Source: Plecoglossus altivelis (Eukaryota > Chordata > Actinopteri > Osmeriformes > Plecoglossidae). Taken from it: a DNA stretch of 64,000 bases. Shown in pieces: positions 38,394-49,220 of this stretch. Below the pieces are notes generated by a model. It was not told the origin of the DNA, did not search any database, and worked only from the letters and a program-made list of their open reading frames with translations. The stretch spans positions 7,248,199 to 7,312,198 of the forward strand of contig BROE01000028.1 of NCBI GenBank assembly GCA_036571765.1, given 5' to 3'. Within the stretch, counting starts at the first letter, position 1; each line of letters begins with the position of its first letter. Both the position numbers and the translations under genes were made by a program.

Positions 38394-40636
38394 ATGGCGT
38401 CTCGTATTAGATCTGTCAGTGGTGGACCACTCGTTTTGGATGGAGGGCTGGCAACGGAGCTGGAAGCAACAGGTTTGAAATTGCAGGTATGGTGTCTAAA
38501 AAGATTACCTATATCTGACTACTGTAATCATTTCGGATTCATTCGTTGTACCTTGGATTAACGGACTTAATGTGCAATGCAAGACGGGCAATTTACATCA
38601 TTCTGCATGTGGTTTTTATATAGGGGGATCCTTTATGGAGTGCAAGAATATTGCATACTGACCCGCAGGCTGTAAAAGATGCTCATTCAAGGTACATTTA
38701 AAACTAAACCTTAACGAACGATTATTATTTCAATTTGAAAACACCTGACTGCAAATTAACATTTGAATCTGTTCACCACGTTTTATATTCTACCTGAAGC
38801 GATACGCACAAACAAATTTATTTTCTTTCTCTTTTCTTATTTAGATTCCTCTGCAGTGGAGCCGACGTTATCACCACTGCCACGTACCAAGCTAGCATAC
38901 AGGGGTTTATCACTCACCTGGGCATGAACTCTGAACAGGCTAAGGAACTGCTCTCTTCAGGAGTACGTCTGGCCAGAGAGGCGGTGCACCAGTTCACCAC
39001 AGACAACCCTTCACCTGGTGAGCTTCACTGCACTGCACACTTCCTTCCTCACCACTGTAGAAGCCCAGTTCTCTGCGCCACCAAAGCCGTTTTAGGGTGC
39101 CCAGGCTGCAACGCCAGCATGGGACAAACGTTTCTTAGAACCGTTTCCTAACTACCCGTGCGCTGCGTCTAAGTATTGGTTGGGGCGTTTCTACGGTACG
39201 CTGTGACTCTGCAGCTGCTAGTGCAGGAGGCTGGCTGAAAGTCAAGGAGAGAGTCTGGGTGGACCCGGAGCGGGGGGGTCAACGATGGCCGACGTTCCGG
39301 TTTGTCTCCTCAGAGCGGCAAGTTCCTCTGGTGGCAGGTTCAGTCGGACCGTACGGCGCTTGTCTCCACGACGGTTCTGAGTACACAGGATTTTACGCGA
39401 AGGAGATGAGTGTTGAGGTGAGCAGCTGGAACACAGTAACACATCGATGTTACAATATGAGACTCACCCAAAGGTGATGAAGAGTACTTACCCCCCACCC
39501 CCCACCCTCTCCCCCCCTCCCAGGAGCTGAAATCTTGGCATCGGCCTCAGATTCAGTGCCTGGTTGAGGCGGGGGCCGACCTGGTCGCCATGGAAACCAT
39601 CCCAAGCGTCAAAGAGGCCGAGGCTCTGGTGGAGCTTCTCCGAGAGTTTCCCAATGCCGCGGCCTGGCTCGCGTTCTCCTGTAAGGTACTTGCCTCCGCT
39701 GTTATAAGTTACCAAAGACGAGAGACATGGCTGATTTTCTATCAAATGGCATTCACACGCGTTACTGGTTCCTTCAGGACGAGAGGTGCGTGTCCGACGG
39801 CAGACCGTTTACAGAGGCTGTCCAGGCGGCCAGCAGGTCCAGGCAGGTGGTGGGTGTGGGGGTGAACTGCTGCCCTCCTGGCCTGGTCACACCCCTGCTG
39901 ACCTCTGCTGCGACCCAGAAGACCCCAGACTTTAGCTGGGTGGCCTATCCCAACAGTGGGGAGGGCTGGGATGTGGAGTCTGGGTGAGGCTGACAAAAAT
40001 GATCGAATCTCCCATCACATGCCTGACAATAGTGGATATCAGCCTTTGTCTACCCTGGTCGTCTGCAGCCTCTGGCCTGCATGGTTTGGATGGGTCCCTC
40101 TTCCAACATACCTGATTCAAACGAAAGCTCACGATAACGCTTCGTAGGAGCCTGATAAAGGCCCCAGTCATTTGAATCAAGCTGTGTTAGAGGAGGGAAC
40201 CATCCAAACCACACAGGCTAGAGGGTCCAGATGACCAGGGTAGTCAAAGGCTGCTGTAGATAGAACATCAATGTTCATCAGAACTTGATCCGATTCCCAT
40301 CTCAAGGTGGAGGCCTTCGGAAAACATCGTCCCCATCGCAGAGCTGTGCGTGGAGTGGATGACCCAGGGAGCGTCACTCATCGGTAAGCCAGGCATGGAT
40401 GTAAACACGTCCATCCATCGATACTCCTTTATCTTCTCTGGCAGAACTGGGCTGTGAGCAGGGGGAGACAGGGCAGGACACCAAAGCCTTCAGGACTCCT
40501 CCTTGTTTACTGACCGTGTCCTGTGATTGGCTCTTCCACAGGAGGGTGTTGTCGTATTCGTCCGGCCCAAATAGCGGAGTTGCGTCAACAGCTCCACAGA
40601 GACCTGGAGACTCGCAGGGCGGCGCGGCGCGATTAA
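38394..40636 (+). CDS. homocysteine S-methyltransferase (MmuM/YbgG-like), 8 exons
   Basis: Zinc-dependent methyltransferase that makes methionine from homocysteine and a methyl donor such as S-methylmethionine; related to the BHMT domain. Exons: 38394-38486, 38624-38691, 38845-39017, 39314-39417, 39524-39685, 39778-39983, 40307-40383, 40542-40636. All are GT-AG and in phase, giving 325 residues (E. coli MmuM is about 310). The ATG has a strong context (ACCATGG). Family features: LVLDGGLATELE near the N terminus, GADVITTATYQAS, VAGSVGPYGA, ETIPSVKEAEAL, GVNCCPPG and the terminal GGCCRIRPAQIAELR. The three expected zinc ligands are C231, C297 and C298. Upstream it faces the ENC1-family gene; downstream it converges on bivm. 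Poly(A) signal AATAAA at 40790-40795. I believe zebrafish zgc:172121 is the counterpart, so no formal symbol is given. Confidence 0.93.
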
Positions 40637-40840
40637 ACCAATCTGGAATAAAACAGGCTGTAAACTCCATACAGACAGGCACCATCTTGTTCACAGCTAT
40701 ATATTTGACATTTGTATCGGAATGCAAAGTTCCAACAGGCTGTTAAGGATATGATAGTAATATAAATGCATTTATAGTAATACGTCGTCAATAAAGAATA
40801 ACAAGGATTCACAAACGTATAGAAATCGTCATTTATTTAT
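40636..40840. terminator. convergent poly(A) signals of the methyltransferase and bivm
   Basis: Plus-strand AATAAA at 40790-40795 serves the methyltransferase. Minus-strand AATAAA (TTTATT at 40832-40837) serves bivm. The predicted cleavage points fall in the same 25 bp or so, so the two transcripts abut or overlap tail-to-tail. Confidence 0.6.
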
Positions 40841-41642
40841 AAAACAAAAAAGAAGGCTCAACTATGGTAGATTCACTGGAAAGCCACATTTACAGCAGAT
40901 CTGGGGCCAGTCAGCCAGCCAGAGAGGATTACAGTGGGGAGAGAAACCAAGTACTCAGGCAAGCATGTTATCCTCCTATTCCTGCATCCCGACAAGGTCC
41001 AATACACCAACATATAGAAATACATGACATAGATCCTATCATCCTGACCTCTTACTGGATGTTTGTGTACAAACATAGCATTCTGGTTCTCTTTCAGTGT
41101 TCTAGAACAGATTGTCTCGGTATTGCACACCCCCAGGGTTCCCAAAAAGGGCCAACACTTAATGTCGGCCGCTCACAGTCATTGGTTTGAAAGAAGTTCC
41201 TTTTCTTTTTTAAGTCACTGTACTGAAGGTTTGTCACGTTTTTCAAACACGCCTTTGACTTATGTTTCCTAAACAGTTATGAATTAGGAGAGTTCTACTT
41301 CCTCTGACGTATACGCGACAATGTCAGACATTGAGATTAATAGTGGTTTTCTAAACACTACTGAATGATTAAAAGCAATACACTCTATAAGGATTTATGA
41401 AGTGCATGGCACTATATCAGTGCGTTCTATCTTGCCCTAGATAACCACCCACTAGATCCATGTGCAGATTAATCAAGCCTCGAAGGCTCTAGGAATGCAA
41501 CGCAAGGTTACAATAAGACCTTTCCCCTATTAGTGGTTTACACCATGATGTGGTAGCACGTCTGGAACCTCTTGATCTACGAAGCGACTCAGCGTGGGAG
41601 ACCCGGCAACCATCCGTGACAGCCCCGACATCCGACCCGCCA

Positions 41643-44600
41643 TCAGTCGGTGATGTCTTCCTCCAGGTCGCTCTCCGGAGAGCTCCTGTGCCGATACTCG
41701 GTCGTGTTGGACAGGCGCTTCCACGCCACGTCCTTCTGGTTCCCCATGCTGTGGGAGCGCCCCAGGCAGGACAGGTGCCTGGCCGAGGGCTTCTCCTCCG
41801 AGCCCTGCGAGGTGCTTCCCTGAGCCCTGTCGCCGCCCTGGTGGTGGAGGTCGTGACGCAGGTTCTCCAGGTTCAGAGCCCAGGGTCCTAACTTCTGCCA
41901 GTTCACCCTCTGAAAGGCCATGAGGCAGTGCAGGTTCCCTCCGATCTGCCAGAAAGGGGCGTGGTTCTATCGGCATGACAACGCTCAAACAACAACAAAT
42001 GACAACCTTCAAGCCCCCACATACAGTCCTTGAAGTGTTTTTCAAGTGAACTTATACCTTTTTGGTTTTGCGACACTGTATTCCCCTCTCAGTGTGTCGG
42101 ATGTCCAGGTACTCTGGGTTTTGTGTGTTGAGATCTGTGACGATATCAGCCCATCTAAAACAGCCAGAAGAAGAACTGCAGTTAAGAGAAATCCCCCTGC
42201 TGTCTAAAATGTTGAATTCAAACGTGGACGTTTGGTCTCCAACCTACTTTTTACAGTGAATAGCTGGGTGCTTCTTGCTTGGTTCCCCAATGAGAATCCA
42301 GTGCTCTGTTTCATTCACTGGCAGCGGCCCCCTGGGAAAAGAGGAAACATATTTAGCCTTTTTAAAACAAGAAACACACTAGCATTTCTTCATTAGCAGG
42401 CCGATCAACGACGAGAACTTGCTTGTACGCCTTGGCTGCTTTGAGTGGCGTAGCCTCAAAGCCGACCGGACAGAAGTAGTGGTTCTGGCAGTGGTAAATG
42501 TAGGCCATGGATTCATCCTTGAGTCCCTGGGTCAGCTTCAACAGCGCTCCCTCCGCTTCAACAACAACAACACGCTGGTTAGTCCCACCTTCCCTTCCAG
42601 ACGGATAGAGAGAGCCGAGGTTGCTTTGCCGCCTGCCTGCTCACCTGTTTCCCCAGCAGTCTTGTGTTTCCCGTGCGGCTTGTACAGAATGTAAGAACAC
42701 CCGCGGACTCGGAAGTTGTCGTTGATCTGCCTGAACCATCTGTTTGAAAAGAAAACAAGCCATATAAAAGCCCACGTTGGGACATTGTATCAGGATCTGG
42801 CTTCCTGACGGAGCCTGGACGGAGGTTGTGAATCCCTCGATACCTCATCAGAGTAGCGTTTCCTGTGAAGGGGCCAAACTTGATGTCTTCAAAAGGGGGC
42901 TGGAACCCTAGAATCTGCAAGGCCTCCTCTTGCGAGATGGGCGGAAGGCTGCAAAACACCCCAAACACAAACGATGATTGTTTTGAAGCCTTTCATGCAT
43001 TATGAAAGCCGAAACAATCCCAAAATCAATGTGGACACTGGGGAACAGTAAAGGGCCACTCTCCTTGAGTGCTACACATGCAGACACGACAGGATGCTCG
43101 CAGCGTTTCACTTGCTACGGACACAGCCCTGCTACCAAGTCGGACACAGCAGGGGTGTTCGCAGTGTTGCTACAGGGACAGGCCACACACCTCCCTGCTC
43201 CTAAAGTGCTGTACAGGAAGTTCCAACAGGACACCAGAGAAGAGATCCCACACGAGGTTTTGTACTGGGGGCGGCTGATGCAATACCTGGAGGAGAGACA
43301 GATTGCATTTCTATGACGACGCCAACGACTTGGGGATGATTCATACCCGGGGCACAACTACACGACATGGTAACTGTTAGTAACAGTTACCTGGGAACTG
43401 TTCTAGTTACAGTGTCATGCGTTGCCATGACAGATGAGTTTCTTGACTCGGGCTGATGCATTACTGTTAGAACAGAATCTTCTGCAGTGCTTCCTACATG
43501 CACTGTTTGTACATGGACTTAGGTAAGCTTCTGCTTAAGGATTTAACTATTCCGCGTAAAGGAACCGTAATAACCAAGGTCCGAGTTACCATCTCCTGAG
43601 GTCCAGAACCTTCCTCTGCTTGATCTCGTCTGAGGAGGCGTGGACAGGAACATCCTGGAGGTTCCGACTGGGTCTGTCGAGCGACTTCATCTTCTTAGAA
43701 CCCGATTTCTTGATGTTGCCTAGGAACGACAAGGGACGTATTCGTTCTTCCGAATCACAGTTTGAAATCTTACATAAAAAAAGGTCTTAAGGAGAAGCAT
43801 GGGTATGGAATCTGACCGAGAACGTTTCCTGATCTCTCCCTGCTCTCAAACTGTCGTCTCGATAAATACAAAGCTGTAAAAAAAAAAGGCCACACAATGA
43901 AAAGGCAAAGTGCTGCTGGGTGACTGAACAGACAGATAGATGAGAATCATCCTGCACTGGTGCTCAATCTCTCTGCTCTTTGAGCTGCTCTGCTGTCACA
44001 CGCATAGTGACGGTAACACAATCAATGACAAAGGGTCAGGTCACCAGCTCTCATATTCCTAGCAGCTCTCGCTTAACACCAGAGTAAGGAACAGCTATAC
44101 TGTGCAGTCTGTGTTTTGAACGCAGCTCAAGCCACAGTGAATTGAAAAGCGAGGGCTGCTTCGAGACCTTGCTTACTTGTCCTGGTTTTCCGGGTGAGCA
44201 CCGCGTCAAAGTCTGTAGTGTCGATTTCCCACGCCAAAATGGTTTTCATGTTGCTGCCCGAAGACACATCGTCCATGTCACAGTCCCCGTCCACACCCCC
44301 ATCCTCACCACCAGCCTGGCTTTTGGAGAAGTCGCCCCCAGAGTTGGCCACCCCACAGGGGGCTCGGCCGTCCGGCTGACCGGGCGGCAGCGCGTCTCTG
44401 GAGCTCCCGGAGGGCTGGTACACGGAGGCTGCCTGGTTGAGGAGGGCGTAGTCGGAGCAGACGGTGTAGAACTTCTCCCGGGAGTGAGTGACGGGGCAGG
44501 TCCAGGGCAGCTGCAGCTCGGCGCTGGAGGCTCGCCGGGCCCTCAGGGGCTCCCTGCCCAGCGGGCCCAACAGGCTGTGCTCGTCCTCTCTGCTCGCGGA

Positions 44601-44672
44601 GTGCTGGGGCATCGTGCCCGTGTCGTCGGGCGCTGACTGGTTTGTTTTCTGGTCTTCTGCAGCGTTAGGCAT
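41643..44672 (-). CDS. bivm: BIVM, basic immunoglobulin-like variable motif-containing protein
   Basis: Complete, 9 coding exons, 512 residues (human about 503). Exons in transcript order: 44177-44672, 43590-43719, 43191-43286, 42844-42948, 42645-42739, 42423-42555, 42248-42331, 42058-42154, 41643-41945; phases agree throughout. Conserved blocks: WTCPVTHSREKFYTVCSDYA, RPQYKTSCGISSLVSCWNFL, EEALQILGFQPPFEDIKFGP, SYILYKPHGKHKTAGE, AYIYHCQNHYFCPVGFEATP, HWILIGEP, DLNTQNPEYLDIRHTERG and the terminal basic stretch. Molecular function is not established. The exon at 42423 uses a GC donor (GCAAGT). The 5' UTR reaches at least 44683, where an acceptor-like CTAG lies, so an upstream non-coding exon is likely. 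The 3' UTR runs to about 40815. Confidence 0.95.
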
Positions 44673-44683
44673 CGAACAGAAAG

Positions 44684-45921
44684 CTAGGATGTTGAAAGGG
44701 AGAATCGCAGCCGGACGTTTTAGGAACGTGTGTTTACTGGCCGTCTACTCTGCAGAGGAGATACAGTGATCAACACAACAAATTGTGTATCATAACCTCC
44801 ATCCTGTTATGGTATCAATTGTTTAGACATCAAAACGTTTACAGTAAGAAATGATTCAAGATAGCCTACGTGGTAAACAACAGATACTAAAATCATTATC
44901 GGTATTAAATCGCACAGTAATTGTCTATTAATAGGAATGTAACGTAAAGCAATATATCCCTCACACTAAGAAACGGATTATGGGCGGTGCACCTTTGCGT
45001 CTTTAGAGGAAAGGGTGATACGAAAGCGTTGTCTAGACCACCACTCGACATATTAAAGCTAGCTTGCTAGCCAACCATAGCTAAGCGATGTAACGTAATC
45101 GTTTTTGTGACAACCATTACAAAATCTGACCTGTCAGTTCGATGAACACTGACCACTGGACAAGGATGGCATAAGATGTAAAACCATCAAACATTCACGC
45201 ACGCCAATAATCTAAAGTCTGTCTATGCATGTTACACATACCTTACAATATCCGCTGATATCACATCGATATAGATTGATACTAAATCCTACACATTCAA
45301 CAAATGTGTGTCCCAAGCATTAAATGGAGATGAGTTGGTTCCTGACGGCTTGCATCTCCTTCCGCTGCACGGCATTGACTGGACTGTACCATTCCGTATA
45401 AAGGGGGTGTAAAATATTTCTGTCAAACTCACATCAGGTGTTAAAGGAAAAGTTTTTGAAAATTGTATTCAGATTTTGTAAATGCTTCTCACTTTGTCTT
45501 TGCTGTCTACTTGACGCTATAAATTTTTTAAACATGAGTGCTGTACCGGCGTAGTCAATCATTAGAATCTAAACCAAGCAGAGCGTACCCTTGTAGTTAT
45601 GTAGAGAAAAATTTATGATCGCGGTGTGCTTTCAGCCAGAGCAACGTGCACGACCAAGTCCAGAAGTACAGTAGAATTTCTTCTGTCAGGTGAGAAAACA
45701 AACGTAAAAACATATCAAACACAATATTTTCAGTTTTTCAGTGTATGAAGCCTAGGTTGGCAAGTTTATTTGGACCTCCTGTCAGTGGCCAATGATTAAT
45801 CTATGTGCACGATTTAATTTTACCTAGTAACTTATGTACTCAACTGAAACTTGCCGACAACAGATAAGATACGAATCTCCCTCTCTTCTACCACCTCGAG
45901 AGAAAAACAATCAAACAAACA
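44684..45921. promoter_or_regulatory. bidirectional promoter interval between bivm and the nucleoside hydrolase
   Basis: 1.2 kb separates the first coding exons of two divergent genes. It is AT-rich and mostly unique, with no repeat or open frame of note. No TATA box or CpG-dense core could be assigned; first exons or 5' UTRs of either gene could lie here. Confidence 0.4.
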
Positions 45922-47562
45922 ATGAAGAGATTGGTGGTGATCGACACAGATTGTGGCATAGATGACGCCCAGGCGATAATGATGGCTCTGGCTGCCCCGG
46001 ACGTTCATGTCCTCGGCATCACCTGCTGCTTCGGAAATACAGACGTGGAGAACGTCTGCCAGAACGTGCTCCGCGTGCTTTCAGTCTGTGAACGTTCTCA
46101 GGTAAATCAGTGTGAACTGTAAATGAGCCATTAAACAATGACAAAGGCATCTCAGCATATCATACTGGTTGGTTTATTTGGCCAAGTCGTGGTGCTGTAC
46201 GTGTAATGTAATTCCCCCAGATTCCGGTGTACAAAGGTTCAGCTGGTCCATTGGTTGGGGCCACCGACGCGAGAAAGGACCACTTTGGTACAGACGGGCT
46301 AGGGGATGTTTTAGAAGACAGAGATCCGCTATGGAAAGAGAAGATCCAGACAGAGAGCGCTGTCAACGCCTTGATTCGACTAGTGTCTGATAATCAGAAG
46401 CAGGTAACGCGAATGCCCCTAATGTGCAAGTTACTCCTCCTGATAAGTTACTTAAGTATGTGGGCGCCCTCTTGTGGAGAAGATGTTAACTGCATTACTT
46501 TCTTTGACTTGCATGGTGTTAGGTGTCTCTGATAGCCTTGGGACCACTCACAAATCTGGCTCTTGCAGTCAGACTGGATCCTACATTTCCTGCCAAGCTG
46601 AAGGATCTGTTTATAATGGGAGGCAACATGGAAGGTAACCAATAACCAAAATGTTGTACCTGTGGTTGTCTGTGTCTCTGTGTTAGCCCTGCGACTTGCT
46701 GGCCCCAGTCCAGGGTGTACCCTGCCTATGGCCCGAAAGCTACTGGGTTAGGCTCCAGTCACCCGTGACCCCTAAATGGGAACAAGCGGCACTGCAATCC
46801 CTCCCAGGGATTAGCAGTAGATAATGGATGGGTTGTACCTGTTAGGGTATGATCCTTGTACTTAAGGTCTATGAATCTAGCGTCCGCAAAAGATGTCTAC
46901 CTCGTTCATCTTCTATGGTACCTGCCTTTTGATCGTTTCATCTCGCAGGGAAAGGAAATGTGAGTCTGTGTGGAGAGTTCAACTTTGTGATGGACCCAGA
47001 ATCTGCCTACGTCGTGCTGGAAGAGTACCCCTGCCCAACACACATTGCATCATGGGAATATTGCTGCAGAAACAAACTCACGTGGGTAAGATAAACATGT
47101 CATATGTCAACACCATATTTCTTCTCAGCCTCACAACTGATTTAGCAAAGGACAAAACATGGCATCATGTGGTCACGTTTGTTTTGAATTGAGAAGGAGT
47201 TTTTTGAGGAGCTGGTGAACCAGGATGCCCCTGCTGCACGCTTCATGAAGAAGATCACCTCCAGCTGCTGGGCGTACTCCAGGGAGGCCCTGACGACCAA
47301 GAGGGACATCTACTTCGGCCCCGGGTTCGTGTCTTACGACGCCTACGCCGTGGCGGCGTACCTCGACGGCAGCGTGGTCGCGGAGAGCGTGGAGTGCGCC
47401 GTCCGCGTGGAGCTGCAGGGGGCGCTGTGCCGTGGGATGATGGCGCTGGATCAGACCGGCACCCTGAAGAAGAGCCATCAGGTGTCTGTGATGAAGACGT
47501 GCGACCTTGACAAGTTCAGGAAGCTACTCATGGCCTCTCTCAGGCTACCCTGTAGGAAGTAG
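45922..47562 (+). CDS. inosine-uridine-type nucleoside hydrolase, 5 exons
   Basis: Calcium-dependent N-ribohydrolase family that splits ribonucleosides into base and ribose. Exons: 45922-46101, 46221-46403, 46523-46634, 46949-47085, 47197-47562; all phases agree, giving 325 residues (family about 310-330). The last exon could instead begin at 47194, adding one lysine. The N terminus carries the signature IDTDCGIDDAQA, with calcium-binding D10 and D15 at the standard positions. Other conserved blocks are LGITCCFGN, SLIALGPLTNLALA, FIMGGNMEGKGN and EFNFVMDPESA. The motif that in protozoan and bacterial enzymes holds the catalytic His-Asp pair reads VSYDAYAVAA here (Y251-D252), so the metal aspartate is kept but the histidine is tyrosine. 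Activity on inosine or uridine should not be assumed. A 38-bp tandem array starts inside the last codons. Confidence 0.92.
46664..46835 (+). mobile_element. retroposon-derived repeat with GGATTAGCAGTAGATAATGG end
   Basis: The phrases CAGGGTGTACCCTGCC, GGGTTAGGCTCCAGTC and a closing GATAATGGATGG recur in many teleost genomes as the 3' part of non-LTR or SINE elements. It lies in intron 3 of the nucleoside hydrolase gene. The family name is uncertain and the limits are approximate. Confidence 0.6.
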
Positions 47563-47925
47563 CGATGGGTTCAGGAGTAATATTACTCTGTAGGTAGTGA
47601 TGGGTTCAGGAGTAATATTACCCTCTAGGAAGTAGTGATGGGTTCAGGAGTAATATTACCCTGTAGGAAGTGGAGATGGGTTCAGGAGTAATATTACTCT
47701 GTAGGAAGTAGAGATGGGTTCAGGAGTAATATTACTCTGTAGGAAGTAGCGATGGGTTCAGGAGTAATATTACCCTCTAGGAAGTAGTGATGGGTTCAGG
47801 AGTAATATTACCCTGTAGGAAGTAGAGATGGGTTCAGGAGTAATATTACCCTGTAGGAAGTAGTGATGGGTTCAGGAGTAATATTACTCTGTAGGAAGTA
47901 GTGATGGGTTCAGGAGTAATACTAT
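47549..47925. repeat. 38 bp minisatellite overlapping the nucleoside hydrolase stop codon
   Basis: About ten units of CCTGTAGGAAGTAGYGATGG plus GTTCAGGAGTAATATTAC. The first unit contains the last codons and the TAG of the hydrolase (CCC TGT AGG AAG TAG), so the array is a reiteration of the end of the coding sequence plus the first 25 nt of the 3' UTR. Confidence 0.95.
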
Positions 47926-48987
47926 GGCTTGATTTGAAAGGCTTTCCTTTTGTGGCGAGGGTCATCAACTACAATTGCCTGTAAAAGTATAAATCATACA
48001 AAAATCTGTTCCTTTTGCATTACATTTACTTTGTCTTTCTGTTCCGGTCAGATACCATTTTATTTCAACTGGGTGACAAATGTAAGTGATGAACAGTACA
48101 AACATGAGTAACACTTGACCTGGAGTCGACATTGATAGGAACTTTACAAAGTCCAGCCTCATCACACAGGAGTGGCAGCTTCCAACTGTGGAGCTGCATA
48201 GGTTTCTTATCAGACACCAAACGAATCTCAGTGGGCTGGAATCTGATTAGGGGGTCAATAGTTGTTGGCATTGATCTTGTTTTATAGTAGAAGGGGTGGC
48301 TGTTTCACAACCTCCACCTCACTCTGCAGGGACCTGCCCTCCCCGGAGACTTGAAACCTAAAGACCATATCATGAGATGGCTTTAACTTTAACAACGACA
48401 AGGTATTTACCGCAGATACTATGAAAGAACATACGATGTCAAATCCCAGTCAAGTGTTACCTCAAACGTAATAAAGTTCATGAATCCCTTTAACATGACC
48501 AACTTAATATCAATTCCAACAAAAAGCTTCTTTTTTTTGTCACTTTTAGCAGAACCTAATTTTAAAATAAGTAGCAACACCATGTCTTCCCGATTGGCAG
48601 CCAATCGGTCATCTCAACAACAACAACAAAAAACCATCTGGGCTTTAAGCTCGCATCTGTTAAACGACGTCCTGATTATAAAATGGTATTTCTGCTGCCA
48701 TAATCACTGAAAACAAGTTTTCCTGAATGTTCTTCCTCAACTTTTCAAAATATACGGATGACAGGACTATGTAAAAACAGGACCCAACCTATAAAAACGG
48801 AGTGCGTGTGGATCTCCACCTGGTGGCCGTTCAAACGCAGGCCTACAGAACCATGACACTAAAGCTCTCTAGCGGAAGTGCAGCATCACGGGGTACATTG
48901 AACCAAGGAACAGCTTCGCATTGTCACCTTTCCAAACCCTCAAGAAGCTTTCATACATATAAAGGTTATTGCTAAAACAAATCCAAA

Positions 48988-49018
<31 letters not shown>

Positions 49019-49220
49019 ATTTATTTCCTGGCTTTGAATGCAAAGCACCTTTTGCTTAGGGGGAAACCGAACGTGGACTTCACAATCTTTAAGCCGCCGT
49101 TTCCGACTGATGGCGGTTCAAAAGAGGGCTCTACGTCCGAGTGAACGGAAGTACCGATTAACCGAGTAACCATGACGACCACATGTCCGTGTTTCGTTGG
49201 CTGGGTGTTCTACTGCTCTC
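47926..49220. other. convergent 3' UTR region of the nucleoside hydrolase and tmem131
   Basis: No coding sequence. Candidate poly(A) signals are plus-strand AATAAA at 48470-48475 for the hydrolase and minus-strand AATAAA (TTTATT) at 49020-49025 or 48058-48063 for tmem131. A (TA)n run with a following T-tract occupies about 48987-49016. Confidence 0.45.
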
